Positions 1-7,670 of a stretch of DNA of 64,000 nucleotides are shown here, piece by piece. Each line of letters begins with the position of its first letter. The stretch's first letter is position 1. The translations under genes and the position numbers were made by a program. The notes beneath the pieces were generated by a model, which worked only from the letters and a program-made list of their open reading frames with translations, was not told the origin of the DNA and searched no databases. Source of the DNA: Aquamicrobium sp. LC103 (GTDB lineage Bacteria; Pseudomonadota; Alphaproteobacteria; Rhizobiales; Rhizobiaceae); the NCBI RefSeq assembly GCF_001014615.2, contig NZ_LBCQ02000017.1, forward strand, positions 1 through 64,000, read 5' to 3'.

Positions 1-431
1 GCCGGGACAGGGCCGTGCCGGCAAACAAAGACCGCCAGAGATGCGAGGGGATGTCATTGGCTATTGAGAGGCTCGCTACCGGGCCCCGTAGCGATAGCTT
101 GGCAGCGAGCCCCGCCAATTACAAGGTAGCTGGCGTTGCCATCGTCAACCATAGTCGCACAGTTGTCACTTCACCTTGACGTACCCCCTTTGGGCCATCA
201 GGATGGCAAAAGCGAGGCCCGCCAATCGTCTCGGGTAAAGGCAGATGACGGCTTCATGCCGATGCGGCTTGGTATCAGCAGCATGATAATGCGCCTAAGC
301 GACTACGTTGTCACCTTAGCCATTAGCAGGCTCTTTTCCTTTCGCTCTACCGTGGATTGCTTGACGAAATGCCGCCGCGCGCCACCTAATCAGGTATCGA
401 CAGCCACTTTCACGGGCGCTGTCGGCTGTAA
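1..431. other. No recognisable gene; one cruciform-like repeat
   Basis: No convincing coding region is seen in the first 431 bases. The only structure noted is an inverted repeat with perfect 8-base arms GGCTCGCT (70-77) and AGCGAGCC (104-111), enclosing a smaller pair GCTAC (75-79) and GTAGC (88-92). It could be a hairpin or the 3' end of a transcript entering from outside the window. No T-tract follows it, so a terminator call is not supported. Confidence 0.3.
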
Positions 432-644
432 GTGATGCCGCTCAAATGCCTGCTCCAAGAATACAATATCGATCCCATGGATGCCGCGATCATCGAGGGA
501 CTGTTCAATCAGGGCGCCCGCGAGGGAGAAGCTTGGCAGGAGCGCTATGACAGGGCGAAGGTGCTTGTCGAGCTTTTCGCGGCCGGTGTTCGAGACCAGG
601 ACGCGCTGATCGGCGCACTTACGAGGCACAACAGGGCAAGCTAG
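432..644 (+). CDS. Small hypothetical protein
   Basis: A 70-residue acidic, mostly helical reading frame with alpha-proteobacterial codon usage. An internal Met at residue 16 (start of MDAAIIEGLFN) could be the true start. No family is recognised, and no signal peptide or membrane segment is visible. No strong Shine-Dalgarno sequence precedes either start. The opposite strand also has an open frame over the same bases, so the coding call rests only on composition. It stands alone, with the next gene converging on it after about 200 bases. Confidence 0.35.
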   Translation: MMPLKCLLQEYNIDPMDAAIIEGLFNQGAREGEAWQERYDRAKVLVELFAAGVRDQDALIGALTRHNRAS

Positions 645-848
645 ATTGCTGCTTCAGCTGCGGAAACACCATCTAACAATAAATCTACCCGGGTCGATCA
701 GCATCGGCGGATACTCTTGAGCAGAAGGTCAGTTTTTCATCGAGATGGGAACTATACATCTGAAGGGTGCGCTGGTCATGGTCGAAGAGGCGCACCCCGA
801 CGATCGGGGCGACCTCGAAAACAATGCCGATCTCGGGGTCGGGTGCCG

Positions 849-1736
849 CTAGGACACTTCGTTATCGCGCTGCACATCGACAATGAAATTGCGCATCATG
901 CGCGCGCATTCCTCGTGATGCGTCTCCAGAAGCAGATGAGTGCCGTCATAGAAGTGCATGTCGATCCGGTCGAGATCCCTGGCATATGCATTGGCTTCTG
1001 CGATTTCATAATACGGGTCGTGACGGCCCCAAAGAAGCAGTGCAGGGGGCTGATGGTCGCGATGGTAGGCTTCACATGCCGGAAAGCGGGCCACATGGGA
1101 GCTGTAGTCGGAAAAGATGCGGAGTTGGATGTCAATGCGTCCCGGCTGGCTCATGCGCTCCCAGTCGAGATGCCAACCATCCGGCGCGACAAGCGGCACC
1201 AGACGTTCCGGGATGTCACCGACATAGGTGTGCTTCACGCCCTCGAAATTCAGCCATTCGGGAATCTTCGCGAGGTTTTCCGGTGTAGGATCGGCCCAAT
1301 AGGACTTTACGAGATTCCATGGCTCTCCAAGGCCCTCTTCATGGGCATTGCCGTTCTGAATAATCAGCCCGAGCACACGTTCAGGATATTTCATCGCCAG
1401 GGAGTAGGCGACAGGCGAACCGAAATCGTGAACGTAAAGGAAGAACCGATCCATGCCGACCTCGCGTAGCAACGCGTCGATGGTTTCGGCCATGGCGTCG
1501 AAGGTGTAGGAGTAGTCCTCGGGCGCTTCCGTAAAGCCGAAGCCCGGCAGGTCAGGCGCGACAACATGCGCGACTTCGGACAGCGGACCGATGACATGAC
1601 GGAAATAGAACGACGAGCAAGGCTGGCCGTGCAGAAGCAGCAGCCCCGGCGCGCCACGATTGCCTGCTTCTCTATAAAACAGGTTGACGCCATCGATTTT
1701 GGTCGCGTGATGCCTGGTTGCGTTGATCGTGCGCAT
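849..1736 (-). CDS. Alpha/beta hydrolase, epoxide hydrolase / haloalkane dehalogenase type
   Basis: A 295-residue cytoplasmic alpha/beta-hydrolase. The oxyanion-hole motif LLLHGQP lies near residue 35. The nucleophile elbow reads VHDFGSP with Asp at about residue 104, so the nucleophile is Asp as in epoxide hydrolases and haloalkane dehalogenases, not the Ser of esterases. The acid Asp lies in WGRHDPYY and the base His in DGTHLLLETH near the C-terminus. Length is normal for the family. The start at 1736 is ATG. It is transcribed away from the CGNR regulator gene at 1840, and the gap carries repeated operator-like half sites, so local repression by that regulator is likely. Epoxide or haloalkane substrate cannot be told from sequence alone. 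Confidence 0.85.
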   Translation of the reverse strand: MRTINATRHHATKIDGVNLFYREAGNRGAPGLLLLHGQPCSSFYFRHVIGPLSEVAHVVAPDLPGFGFTEAPEDYSYTFDAMAETIDALLREVGMDRFFLYVHDFGSPVAYSLAMKYPERVLGLIIQNGNAHEEGLGEPWNLVKSYWADPTPENLAKIPEWLNFEGVKHTYVGDIPERLVPLVAPDGWHLDWERMSQPGRIDIQLRIFSDYSSHVARFPACEAYHRDHQPPALLLWGRHDPYYEIAEANAYARDLDRIDMHFYDGTHLLLETHHEECARMMRNFIVDVQRDNEVS

Positions 1737-1770
1737 GGTCCCTTTCCCGTGCTGCTATGTCAAATGAGAA

Positions 1771-1832
1771 AACCGTATAAAGTGGATATAACGGTTATCA
1801 TAATGTAACTGCATAATCCATTTTATACGGTT
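1771..1832. promoter_or_regulatory. Shared operator repeats between hydrolase and CGNR genes
   Basis: Three related half sites lie in the 103-base divergent gap. AACCGTATAAAGTGGA (1771-1786) and TCCATTTTATACGGTT (1817-1832) are inverted copies matching at 15 of 16 bases. A third copy, TATAACGGTT (1787-1796), forms a tighter imperfect palindrome with the first. The arrangement fits a dimeric regulator controlling both divergent promoters. The obvious candidate is the CGNR protein encoded immediately to the right; that assignment is inference. Confidence 0.6.
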
Positions 1833-1839
1833 AGGTTCC

Positions 1840-2442
1840 ATGTCAAAAAAATCGGACACCGTCTGGACGCCCGAACACTTCATAGGTGGTCATCCAGCGA
1901 TTGACCTCACCAACACCGTCTTCACCCGGTACCTGCCTGACGACGACAACGACTTGTTGAACTCGCCACGGGATGTCGGAAATTGGTTCCAGTTCGCGGG
2001 ACTTGCCACGAAGGCTCAGGCAAATGCGATTTCCGGTATTTTAGTCCCGGCTTTTGTGGAGAGTGTTCGGAAACTGAGAGAGGCATCCTTCTCGGTTTTT
2101 GATGCGCTTGCCGCGGAAAAGCCGCCGGCACCGGATGCGTTGGGCTTTTTGTTCGAGCGTGCCGCCGAAGGATTTTCGACGCATCGGCTCAAGCCGCGTG
2201 AAACCTATACGGCATCGGAAATTGCGCACTTCGATGATCCCAAAGCGATCGTCGCTTTCCTGGCGGTTATCTCGGTCGAAGCATCCATTGTTCTGCCGCG
2301 CCAGAGATTGCACGCGTGCCCGCGATGCGGTTGGCTTTTCGTGGATACATCGCGAGGTGGAAGGCGGCGCTGGTGTAGTATGCAGACCTGCGGCAATCGC
2401 GAGAAAGCATCGCGGCATCGGCTAAGGGCTGACCTTATATAA
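1840..2442 (+). CDS. CGNR zinc-finger putative transcription regulator (ABATE domain)
   Basis: A 200-residue protein with the two-part architecture of the CGNR family. The N-terminal ABATE (stress-associated) domain begins around the GGHPAIDLTNTV motif at residues 17-28. The C-terminal zinc finger contains CPRCGWLFVD followed by a basic stretch and CSMQTCGNR, giving the CGNR signature and four zinc-ligand cysteines. This family is predicted to bind DNA. The ATG at 1840 sits directly after operator-like repeats shared with the divergent alpha/beta hydrolase, which suggests autoregulation and control of that enzyme. The inducing ligand is unknown. Confidence 0.85.
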   Translation: MSKKSDTVWTPEHFIGGHPAIDLTNTVFTRYLPDDDNDLLNSPRDVGNWFQFAGLATKAQANAISGILVPAFVESVRKLREASFSVFDALAAEKPPAPDALGFLFERAAEGFSTHRLKPRETYTASEIAHFDDPKAIVAFLAVISVEASIVLPRQRLHACPRCGWLFVDTSRGGRRRWCSMQTCGNREKASRHRLRADLI

Positions 2443-2568
2443 ATCCATATTGATGTCAGCGGCCGCTTTTGGGCACCAGGTCACTTAGCTCGATGTCTTG
2501 AATAATGAAGAGTTTCGGACGCCCGAAGATCTAGCGCGGTTTCCCGAAAGCTGTCGTGCGTGCAGCGA

Positions 2569-2958
2569 CTAATCTTTTAGCATGATGGAAGCTGGAAGCA
2601 GACGGACAACTCCGGCCCCTGATTGGGCAAAGCTGACATTCAGCGCAGAGATCAAGCCTCGCGCCTTCATCAGCAACGCTACCGCAAGATGAAGGTGCGA
2701 CGTGTCGTTGGCGATCTGTGAATCAACGATGATACCGTAGGACAAAAGCGCGTTAGATATTTCCGCAGCCTGTCAGCGTCGTTGCTGCTCTTCTTGTCCG
2801 TGACACCGCAAAAGTTCGCGCCTGGCGGCGCTGAGCGAGGTCGTTCGCCTGCACACCGTGACGACGGTCGCGAGTCGAGCCCAGGATTTCCGCGACACGC
2901 TCTCATTTTTGCGATGGAAGGCCGTCTTGCTCAATGATTGCAAATTGCTATATTGCAA
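2569..2958 (-). pseudogene. Possible interrupted reading frame, unknown family
   Basis: On the minus strand an open frame from 2958 is stopped by TGA at 2773-2775. It continues in the same frame for 67 more codons to a TAG at 2569-2571. The downstream half looks protein-like, with segments such as ALLSYGIIVDSQIAND and LHLAVALLMKARG, but has no suitable start codon of its own. No family is recognised. A decayed gene is the simplest reading; a chance open frame is possible. Confidence 0.22.
2939..2958. promoter_or_regulatory. Operator-like repeats upstream of fitAB
   Basis: Two copies of the self-complementary hexamer TTGCAA (2939-2944 and 2953-2958) flank GCTATA about 30 bases before the antitoxin start. 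FitA/VapB-type antitoxins autoregulate through inverted repeats in their own promoter, and GCTAT-containing sites are known for FitA. Assignment here is by position and resemblance. Confidence 0.4.
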
Positions 2959-2987
2959 GAAACTCCATCATTACGGGGAATTGAAAG

Positions 2988-3242
2988 ATGCCTTCCGTTA
3001 CTGTCCGGAACGTACCCGATGAGGTTCACCGCGCTATCCGCGTGCGGGCCGCACAACACGGCCGCAGCATAGAAGCCGAGATGCGCGCGATTCTGGAATC
3101 CGCCGTGAAGCCGCAAGGCAGGGTCAAGCTGGGTTCGCTGCTGACCGAGATTGGGCGCGAAATCCAACTGACCGGCGAGGAACACGCCCTTTTCGACAAC
3201 CTGCATGATAAGACGCCGGCGCGCGCAGTGGATTTTGAATGA
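2988..3242 (+). CDS. fitA: FitA-like ribbon-helix-helix antitoxin
   Basis: An 84-residue antitoxin. Residues 1-40 (MPSVTVRNVPDEVHRAIRVR, then the GRSIEAEMRAIL helix) are a classic Arc-type ribbon-helix-helix DNA-binding domain as in FitA and VapB. The C-terminal half would wrap the toxin active site. The stop codon overlaps the toxin start by four bases (ATGA, 3239-3242), typical of type II toxin-antitoxin operons. It should bind its own promoter, probably at the TTGCAA repeats just upstream, alone and with the toxin. It could equally be named vapB. Confidence 0.85.
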   Translation: MPSVTVRNVPDEVHRAIRVRAAQHGRSIEAEMRAILESAVKPQGRVKLGSLLTEIGREIQLTGEEHALFDNLHDKTPARAVDFE

Positions 3243-3658
3243 TCCTCTTGGACACGAACGTAATTTCGGAGCCGCTGCGTTCATCGCCGGATGCCCGTGT
3301 AAGCGACTGGATCGACACGCAGCCGCTCGAAACGCTGTACCTGTCGGCAATGACCGTGGCGGAGCTGCGCGCCGGCGTCGCGCTGATGCCGAATGGCAAG
3401 CGTCAAATGACACTGCATGAGCGCATTGAAAAGCGGGTGCTGCCAATGTTCGCTGGCCGCGTGCTTTCGTTCGATATGGCTTGCACGCATGCCTATGCGG
3501 AACTGCTGGCGAACGTTCGCACGGCGGGTAGCGGGATCGAGACGGCTGACGCCTGCATTGCAGCCGTCGCCCTTGCCAACGGGTTTTCCGTTGCCACGCG
3601 CGATGAAAGCCCGTTCCGAGCTGCCGGGCTCGATGTCATCAACCCGTGGAAGGCATAG
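3239..3658 (+). CDS. fitB: FitB-like PIN-domain ribonuclease toxin
   Basis: A 139-residue PIN-domain toxin, a Mg-dependent ribonuclease held inactive by the adjacent antitoxin. Acidic active-site positions are present: Asp in MILLDTNVIS (residue 5), Glu in TVAELRAG, Asp in ETADACIAA and Asp in TRDESPF near the C-terminus. The length is normal for FitB/VapC. It is translationally coupled to fitA by the ATGA overlap. All core residues are intact, so the pair is probably functional. Its target, usually a tRNA or rRNA in this family, cannot be read from sequence. Confidence 0.87.
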   Translation: MILLDTNVISEPLRSSPDARVSDWIDTQPLETLYLSAMTVAELRAGVALMPNGKRQMTLHERIEKRVLPMFAGRVLSFDMACTHAYAELLANVRTAGSGIETADACIAAVALANGFSVATRDESPFRAAGLDVINPWKA

Positions 3659-3810
3659 AAATAAGAGCCGAAAAACCAACGTTACACACTCAACGTGGCG
3701 CGATTTTCTGCTGACTGTCGAGAACCGCGAAGCGGCAGACCCGCCATTGGCAGGAAGCGGTGCGATGGCCGGCTCGCGGAAGCCTCGCCACGTGACCAGC
3801 AGCGCTATCG

Positions 3811-3903
3811 CGCCTGGTCAACACGCTCAACGAGGCCTATGTGAAGGCACGCTATTCCGAGCACCGCCAGATCAACGAGGAAGTGCTGCGGGACTTGATG
3901 TAA
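3811..3903 (+). pseudogene. C-terminal remnant of a HEPN-domain protein
   Basis: Codons from 3811 to the TAA at 3901-3903 read RLVNTLNEAYVKARYSEH and continue to a Leu-Met end. This matches the end of HEPN-domain proteins, where an AYxxARYS motif precedes an acidic Leu-rich tail. An in-frame TGA at 3793-3795 cuts it off upstream, and the sequence before that shows only scattered similarity in shifted frames. It is therefore a 3' fragment. HEPN proteins are commonly antitoxins or RNases paired with nucleotidyltransferases, and it lies directly behind FitAB, so this may have been a small toxin-antitoxin hotspot. Confidence 0.5.
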
Positions 3904-3949
3904 AAAAAACCATCAGGATGCCGCTAGCGCAAACGCCAGGAACGCAACC

Positions 3950-5185
3950 CTAAGCCAACGACAGGGATTGCACGGTCTCTAGAAGGACGTTCGCTCCATG
4001 AACGAGATGGTCATCGGGAGTATGCTCCTTCGGGCTGTGACTGATCCCGCCGACGCTCGGCACGAATATCATCGCAGTCGGTGCGATGTCCGCAAGCAAC
4101 TGTGCATCGTGTCCGGCGCCGGAGGTCATTCGGCGCGAGGAAAGTCCTCGTGCCGCTGCCACTCTCTCGATCGTGCGAACAAGATCCTTGTCGAACAGTA
4201 CCGGATCCGTCATCGCAAGCCGCTCGGACGAGATCGCGCAACCGGTCTGACCTGAGAGGCGATCAAGGTAGCCGGCGAGCCGTGTCTCCGCGGATTTGAG
4301 GATTGTCAGATCGGGGCTGCGCATATCTACCGTGAGAGACACCTTTCCCGGAACAACGTTGACGGCATTGGGGGAGAAGTTGATGCAGCCGACGGTGGCA
4401 ACGAGGGCCCCGGCCCCGGCATTTGCCAACTCATCCAGAAACGTGGTGATCCGCGCCGCGGCGACACCGGCATCACGACGCATCGACATCGGCGTCGTGC
4501 CGGCATGATTGGCTTGTCCCTCGACAGTGATCCTCTGCCACGAGATGCCTTGCACCCCCTCGACGACCCCGATGTCGACGCCTTCCCTCTCCAGAACCGG
4601 TCCCTGCTCGATGTGAAGTTCCAGGTATGCACGAGGCCGGAAGAACCCTACGGGCTCGGCACCCGCGTAGCCGATGCGCTCAAGTTCTTCGCCGAGCGTT
4701 GAGCCATTGGTGTCGAAAGCGCCTAGCGCTGCATCGGCCGAAAGCGCTCCCGCAAAGACCGCGGACCCCATCATGTCCGGTGCGAAGCGGACGCCTTCTT
4801 CATTGGTGAAAGCAGCGACCGCGATCGGAAAATCCGGAACCTTCCCGCTCTCCATCAGGGTCTGGATCACTTCCAGTCCCGCGAGAACTCCGTAGCATCC
4901 GTCGAGCTTCCCTGCATCGATCACCGTGTCGATGTGGGAACCGACGAGCAGGGGACCAGGACGATCGGGCGACAGCTCCCCCCATATGCCGAAAATGTTG
5001 CCTAGCCGGTCGACCCTGACATCCAGCCCGGCCGTCTGTACCCACCTTATGAAGGTGTCGCGTCCGAGCTTGTCCGCATCGCTGGCGGCAAGCCTGGTGA
5101 GGTGGCCAGAGGGATCGCGGCCTATCTCTCCCAGTTCTCTGAGGCGGCCGAGCAGACGGTCTGCGTTGATCGAAATCTTCGACAT
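3950..5185 (-). CDS. N-carbamoyl-L-amino-acid hydrolase / allantoate amidohydrolase family (M20)
   Basis: A 411-residue dinuclear-metal amidase of the hydantoinase/carbamoylase branch of peptidase family M20. Metal and catalytic motifs occur in order: VGSHIDTV (His and Asp ligands near residue 85), TNEEGVRF (Glu base and ligand), LHIEQGPVLE, a conserved Arg in PMSMRRDAG, GAGHDAQ, and a C-terminal His in GGISHSPKE. The family removes a carbamoyl or ureido group as CO2 and ammonia from N-carbamoyl amino acids, ureidoglycine or allantoate. It is the last gene of a minus-strand operon with an amino-acid importer, an M24 hydrolase and diaminopropionate ammonia-lyase. A ureido-amino acid is therefore a plausible substrate. 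Confidence 0.87.
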   Translation of the reverse strand: MSKISINADRLLGRLRELGEIGRDPSGHLTRLAASDADKLGRDTFIRWVQTAGLDVRVDRLGNIFGIWGELSPDRPGPLLVGSHIDTVIDAGKLDGCYGVLAGLEVIQTLMESGKVPDFPIAVAAFTNEEGVRFAPDMMGSAVFAGALSADAALGAFDTNGSTLGEELERIGYAGAEPVGFFRPRAYLELHIEQGPVLEREGVDIGVVEGVQGISWQRITVEGQANHAGTTPMSMRRDAGVAAARITTFLDELANAGAGALVATVGCINFSPNAVNVVPGKVSLTVDMRSPDLTILKSAETRLAGYLDRLSGQTGCAISSERLAMTDPVLFDKDLVRTIERVAAARGLSSRRMTSGAGHDAQLLADIAPTAMIFVPSVGGISHSPKEHTPDDHLVHGANVLLETVQSLSLA

Positions 5186-5202
5186 ATAGCGTTTCCCCGT
5201 AG

Positions 5203-6702
5203 TCAGAGCCGCATGAACTCGGCCAGGCGGTCGCCATGCTGCAAGCGATCTTGCAGCGCCGCCGGGCTTCCATCGAACTGGACCCTGCCCTTTTCCATGA
5301 AGATGATCCTGTCCGAGACCTCCATGGCGAACTTCATTTCGTGCGTAACGATGATCATGGTGCGGCCGGATTCAGCCAGGCTCGCGATGATCCTGAGCAC
5401 CTCGCCGACGGTTTCGGGATCAAGGGCGGACGTCGGTTCGTCGAACAGAAGGATGGAAGGCTCCATCGCCAGGGCGCGCGCGATCGCGACTCGCTGCTGC
5501 TGGCCGCCGGAGAGCTGGTGCGGATACTTGTTCTCGTGGGCGAGCATTCCCACCTGGCCTAGAAGCCCCCGGGCGGCTGCCTCCATGTCCGCACCCGACG
5601 CCAGATTGTGATAGGCTGGGCCTAGCATCACGTTCTCCAGTACCGTCTTGTGGGGAAAAAGATTGAAGCTCTGGAAAACCATGCCGATGTCGAGCAGTTG
5701 GCGCCTGTCTGTCTTGATGCGCCTAAAGCCGACATCCTGCGTGCCGACGAGCACGGGCGAGCCCTTGCAGTAGACGATGCCGCTGTCGAGCATTTCCAGG
5801 CCGTTGAGGCAGCGGATAAGCGTCGTCTTGCCGGAGCCCGATGGTCCGATAATCGAAACGACTTCGCCCGGCGCGACGACCAGGTCCAGATCGCGGAAGA
5901 CATCGACGCTTCCGAATTGCTTGCTTCCCTTTTCAAGCCTGATCTCGGCGTCCGGAGCCTTTATCCGGTCGCGGCGGTCCTTCAGGCTGATAATTCCGGG
6001 CTGATCTGCGTCCGACAGCGCCGCCTTCCTGCGCGAGAAGTCCAGATGGCTTTCGAGACGCTTCAATAATGTGTCGAAGACCGTCACCACGAGGACGTAG
6101 TAGAACGCGACGGCCAGCATGGTCTCCATGACCTTGAAGTTCTGGGTGTAGTAGCGCTGGCCGACGAGGAGGATTTCCGCGAGCGAGATGACCGACACCA
6201 GCGAGGTCAGCTTGACGATGGAGACATATTCGTTGCCAAGTGCGGGAAGAGCGATGCGCAGAGCCTGCGGAATGACGATCAGTCTCTGGAGGCCGAACTT
6301 CGACAATCCCAGAACTTGCCCGGCCTCGTACTGCCCCCGGCCGATCGCCAGCAGCGCTCCGCGGTGGATCTCCGCTATGTAGGCCGTCTCGCTGAGGACG
6401 AGCGCGATGAGGCCCGCGATGAACGGTTGGGAAAGCAACGCACCGGCGGAAGGGATCGCCTGCGGAAGATTGTAAACGAAGATCAGCAGGACAAGCAGCG
6501 GAAGGCTTCTGAAGAACCATATGTAGGTGGCCGCGGAGCGCCGAAGGATCCAGATTGGCGATTGTCTCGCCAGCGCCACGCCGAAGCCCATGACGACGCT
6601 GATCACCCAGCTTGCGATGCTCAGTTCGATCACGGTGAGGGTGGCTTGCCAGAAGTCGCGGCTCCAGAACAGGCTCAGCGTGTATTGCCAGTCGAAGGTC
6701 AT
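5203..6702 (-). CDS. Fused polar-amino-acid ABC permease and ATP-binding protein
   Basis: A single 499-residue chain. Residues 1-215 are a HisM/GlnP-type permease with several membrane segments and an EAA loop ([12 protein letters not shown], then [10 protein letters not shown]). A charged linker of about 35 residues follows. The rest is an ABC ATPase with Walker [10 protein letters not shown] near residue 290, signature LSGGQQQR and Walker [12 protein letters not shown]. Normally these are separate proteins. The fusion ties one ATPase to each permease half of the homodimeric importer. It acts with the binding protein encoded upstream at 6764-7615, separated by a hairpin. The imported solute is probably the amino-acid derivative degraded by the neighbouring enzymes. 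Confidence 0.9.
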   Translation of the reverse strand: MTFDWQYTLSLFWSRDFWQATLTVIELSIASWVISVVMGFGVALARQSPIWILRRSAATYIWFFRSLPLLVLLIFVYNLPQAIPSAGALLSQPFIAGLIALVLSETAYIAEIHRGALLAIGRGQYEAGQVLGLSKFGLQRLIVIPQALRIALPALGNEYVSIVKLTSLVSVISLAEILLVGQRYYTQNFKVMETMLAVAFYYVLVVTVFDTLLKRLESHLDFSRRKAALSDADQPGIISLKDRRDRIKAPDAEIRLEKGSKQFGSVDVFRDLDLVVAPGEVVSIIGPSGSGKTTLIRCLNGLEMLDSGIVYCKGSPVLVGTQDVGFRRIKTDRRQLLDIGMVFQSFNLFPHKTVLENVMLGPAYHNLASGADMEAAARGLLGQVGMLAHENKYPHQLSGGQQQRVAIARALAMEPSILLFDEPTSALDPETVGEVLRIIASLAESGRTMIIVTHEMKFAMEVSDRIIFMEKGRVQFDGSPAALQDRLQHGDRLAEFMRL

Positions 6703-6727
6703 GTATGACGTTCCCGGTGCGTGAATC

Positions 6728-6753
6728 TGCGGACGATCCGAAGACCGTCCGCA
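6728..6753 (-). terminator. Intra-operon hairpin
   Basis: Perfect 8-base arms TGCGGACG (6728-6735) and CGTCCGCA (6746-6753) lie between the binding-protein stop and the permease-ATPase start. Such hairpins often protect the abundant binding-protein mRNA and lower downstream expression. No T-run follows, so full termination is doubtful. Confidence 0.5.
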
Positions 6754-6763
6754 TGAGTCGAAA

Positions 6764-7615
6764 TCAGTTCGTTTCCGTCAGGGACTTCTGAATTTCCGCT
6801 TCGGTCGGCATCTCGAGGTTGTACTTCTTGAGAAGCTCACCATAAGCGCCCGAGGCGATCAGTGCGTCGAGCTCGGCTTGCAGGGCGTTGCGAAGCTGAT
6901 CGTTTCCCTTCTTGACTGCGAGCCCGATCACGACCGGAAAAAGGATCTCCTCGGAGGTGACCTTCAGCCGCTCCCCCGATGCAGTGACCGCCGCTTGGGA
7001 GACGCCGGCATCGTCGAAGACGACGTCAACCCCGCGTGACAGAAGCGCCTGTGCCGCTTCCGCCGAGGTCGCGTACTCCTGGATGGTCATCGGGCTGGAG
7101 CCACAACTTGCCTCGGATGCCTTCTGCAGCTCCGGAACCCATGCCGCCCCCTTCAGGTTGCCGACCCGTTTGCCGCAAAGGTCTTCCGGCTTCTTGGGCG
7201 CGAACGTGTTGTCGCTTCGCACCATCAGCGAGCCGCCGGTCTTTGCGTAGGGAACGTAGTCGACGACCCTTGCGCGTGTCGGGGTGACGTAGAGAGCCGA
7301 GGCGATCAAATCGTAACGGTTCGCCTGAAGCCCGGAAATCAGGTTGGCGAAACGTGTGTCCGTGAAACGCGCCTCCAATCCCAGCTTGGGGGCGATGAGC
7401 GCCATGACGTCGGCGTCCAGGCCCTTGGTCACGCCGTTTTCGACATAGTCATATGGCGGATAGACCTGATCGGAGCCGATCTGGATGGTTCCCGGTTCGA
7501 TCGTCTGGATCTCGGTTGCCATGCCTTGGCCGGCCGTCAATGTCGCGGCAGCGATTGCCAGAATTGCCAGGAGGCTCCTGGCTGTCGTGTGAGTGCGGAA
7601 AGCAGTTGTTTTCAT
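6764..7615 (-). CDS. Family 3 amino-acid ABC substrate-binding protein
   Basis: A 283-residue periplasmic binding protein with a clear signal peptide (basic start, hydrophobic core, cleavage around GQGMATE near residue 32). Its two-lobe SBP_bac_3 fold is shown by [11 protein letters not shown] at the start of lobe 1, followed by [15 protein letters not shown] and the lobe-2 segment around DVVFDDAG. It delivers a polar amino acid or derivative to the fused permease-ATPase encoded next. It follows the M24 hydrolase gene after 55 bases that contain a small hairpin. The exact ligand cannot be read from sequence; the operon suggests a diaminopropionate derivative. Confidence 0.9.
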   Translation of the reverse strand: MKTTAFRTHTTARSLLAILAIAAATLTAGQGMATEIQTIEPGTIQIGSDQVYPPYDYVENGVTKGLDADVMALIAPKLGLEARFTDTRFANLISGLQANRYDLIASALYVTPTRARVVDYVPYAKTGGSLMVRSDNTFAPKKPEDLCGKRVGNLKGAAWVPELQKASEASCGSSPMTIQEYATSAEAAQALLSRGVDVVFDDAGVSQAAVTASGERLKVTSEEILFPVVIGLAVKKGNDQLRNALQAELDALIASGAYGELLKKYNLEMPTEAEIQKSLTETN

Positions 7616-7633
7616 GTCAGTTCCCCTTTTTGT

Positions 7634-7654
7634 GGGCCGTCTTGGAAGCGGCCC
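7634..7654 (-). terminator. Small intra-operon hairpin
   Basis: Arms GGGCCG (7634-7639) and CGGCCC (7649-7654) sit between the M24 hydrolase stop and the binding-protein start. On the minus strand an A-rich stretch, not a T-run, follows, so this is more likely an mRNA processing or stability element than a terminator. Confidence 0.35.
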
Positions 7655-7670
7655 CTGTTGATGAAGCCTG

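Larger units (their letters stand above)
2443..2987. other. 545-base gap with a broken minus-strand frame and the FitAB promoter
   Basis: No intact gene is seen. The minus strand carries an interrupted coding-like frame (2569-2958, listed separately) and the right end holds the FitAB operator repeats (2939-2958). The remainder shows nothing recognisable. Confidence 0.4.

Noticed and set aside
40-120. Cloverleaf-like nested inverted repeats as a possible tRNA or small RNA
   Set aside because: Arms do not match tRNA arm lengths or conserved T-loop and anticodon-loop bases, and no promoter or terminator frames it.
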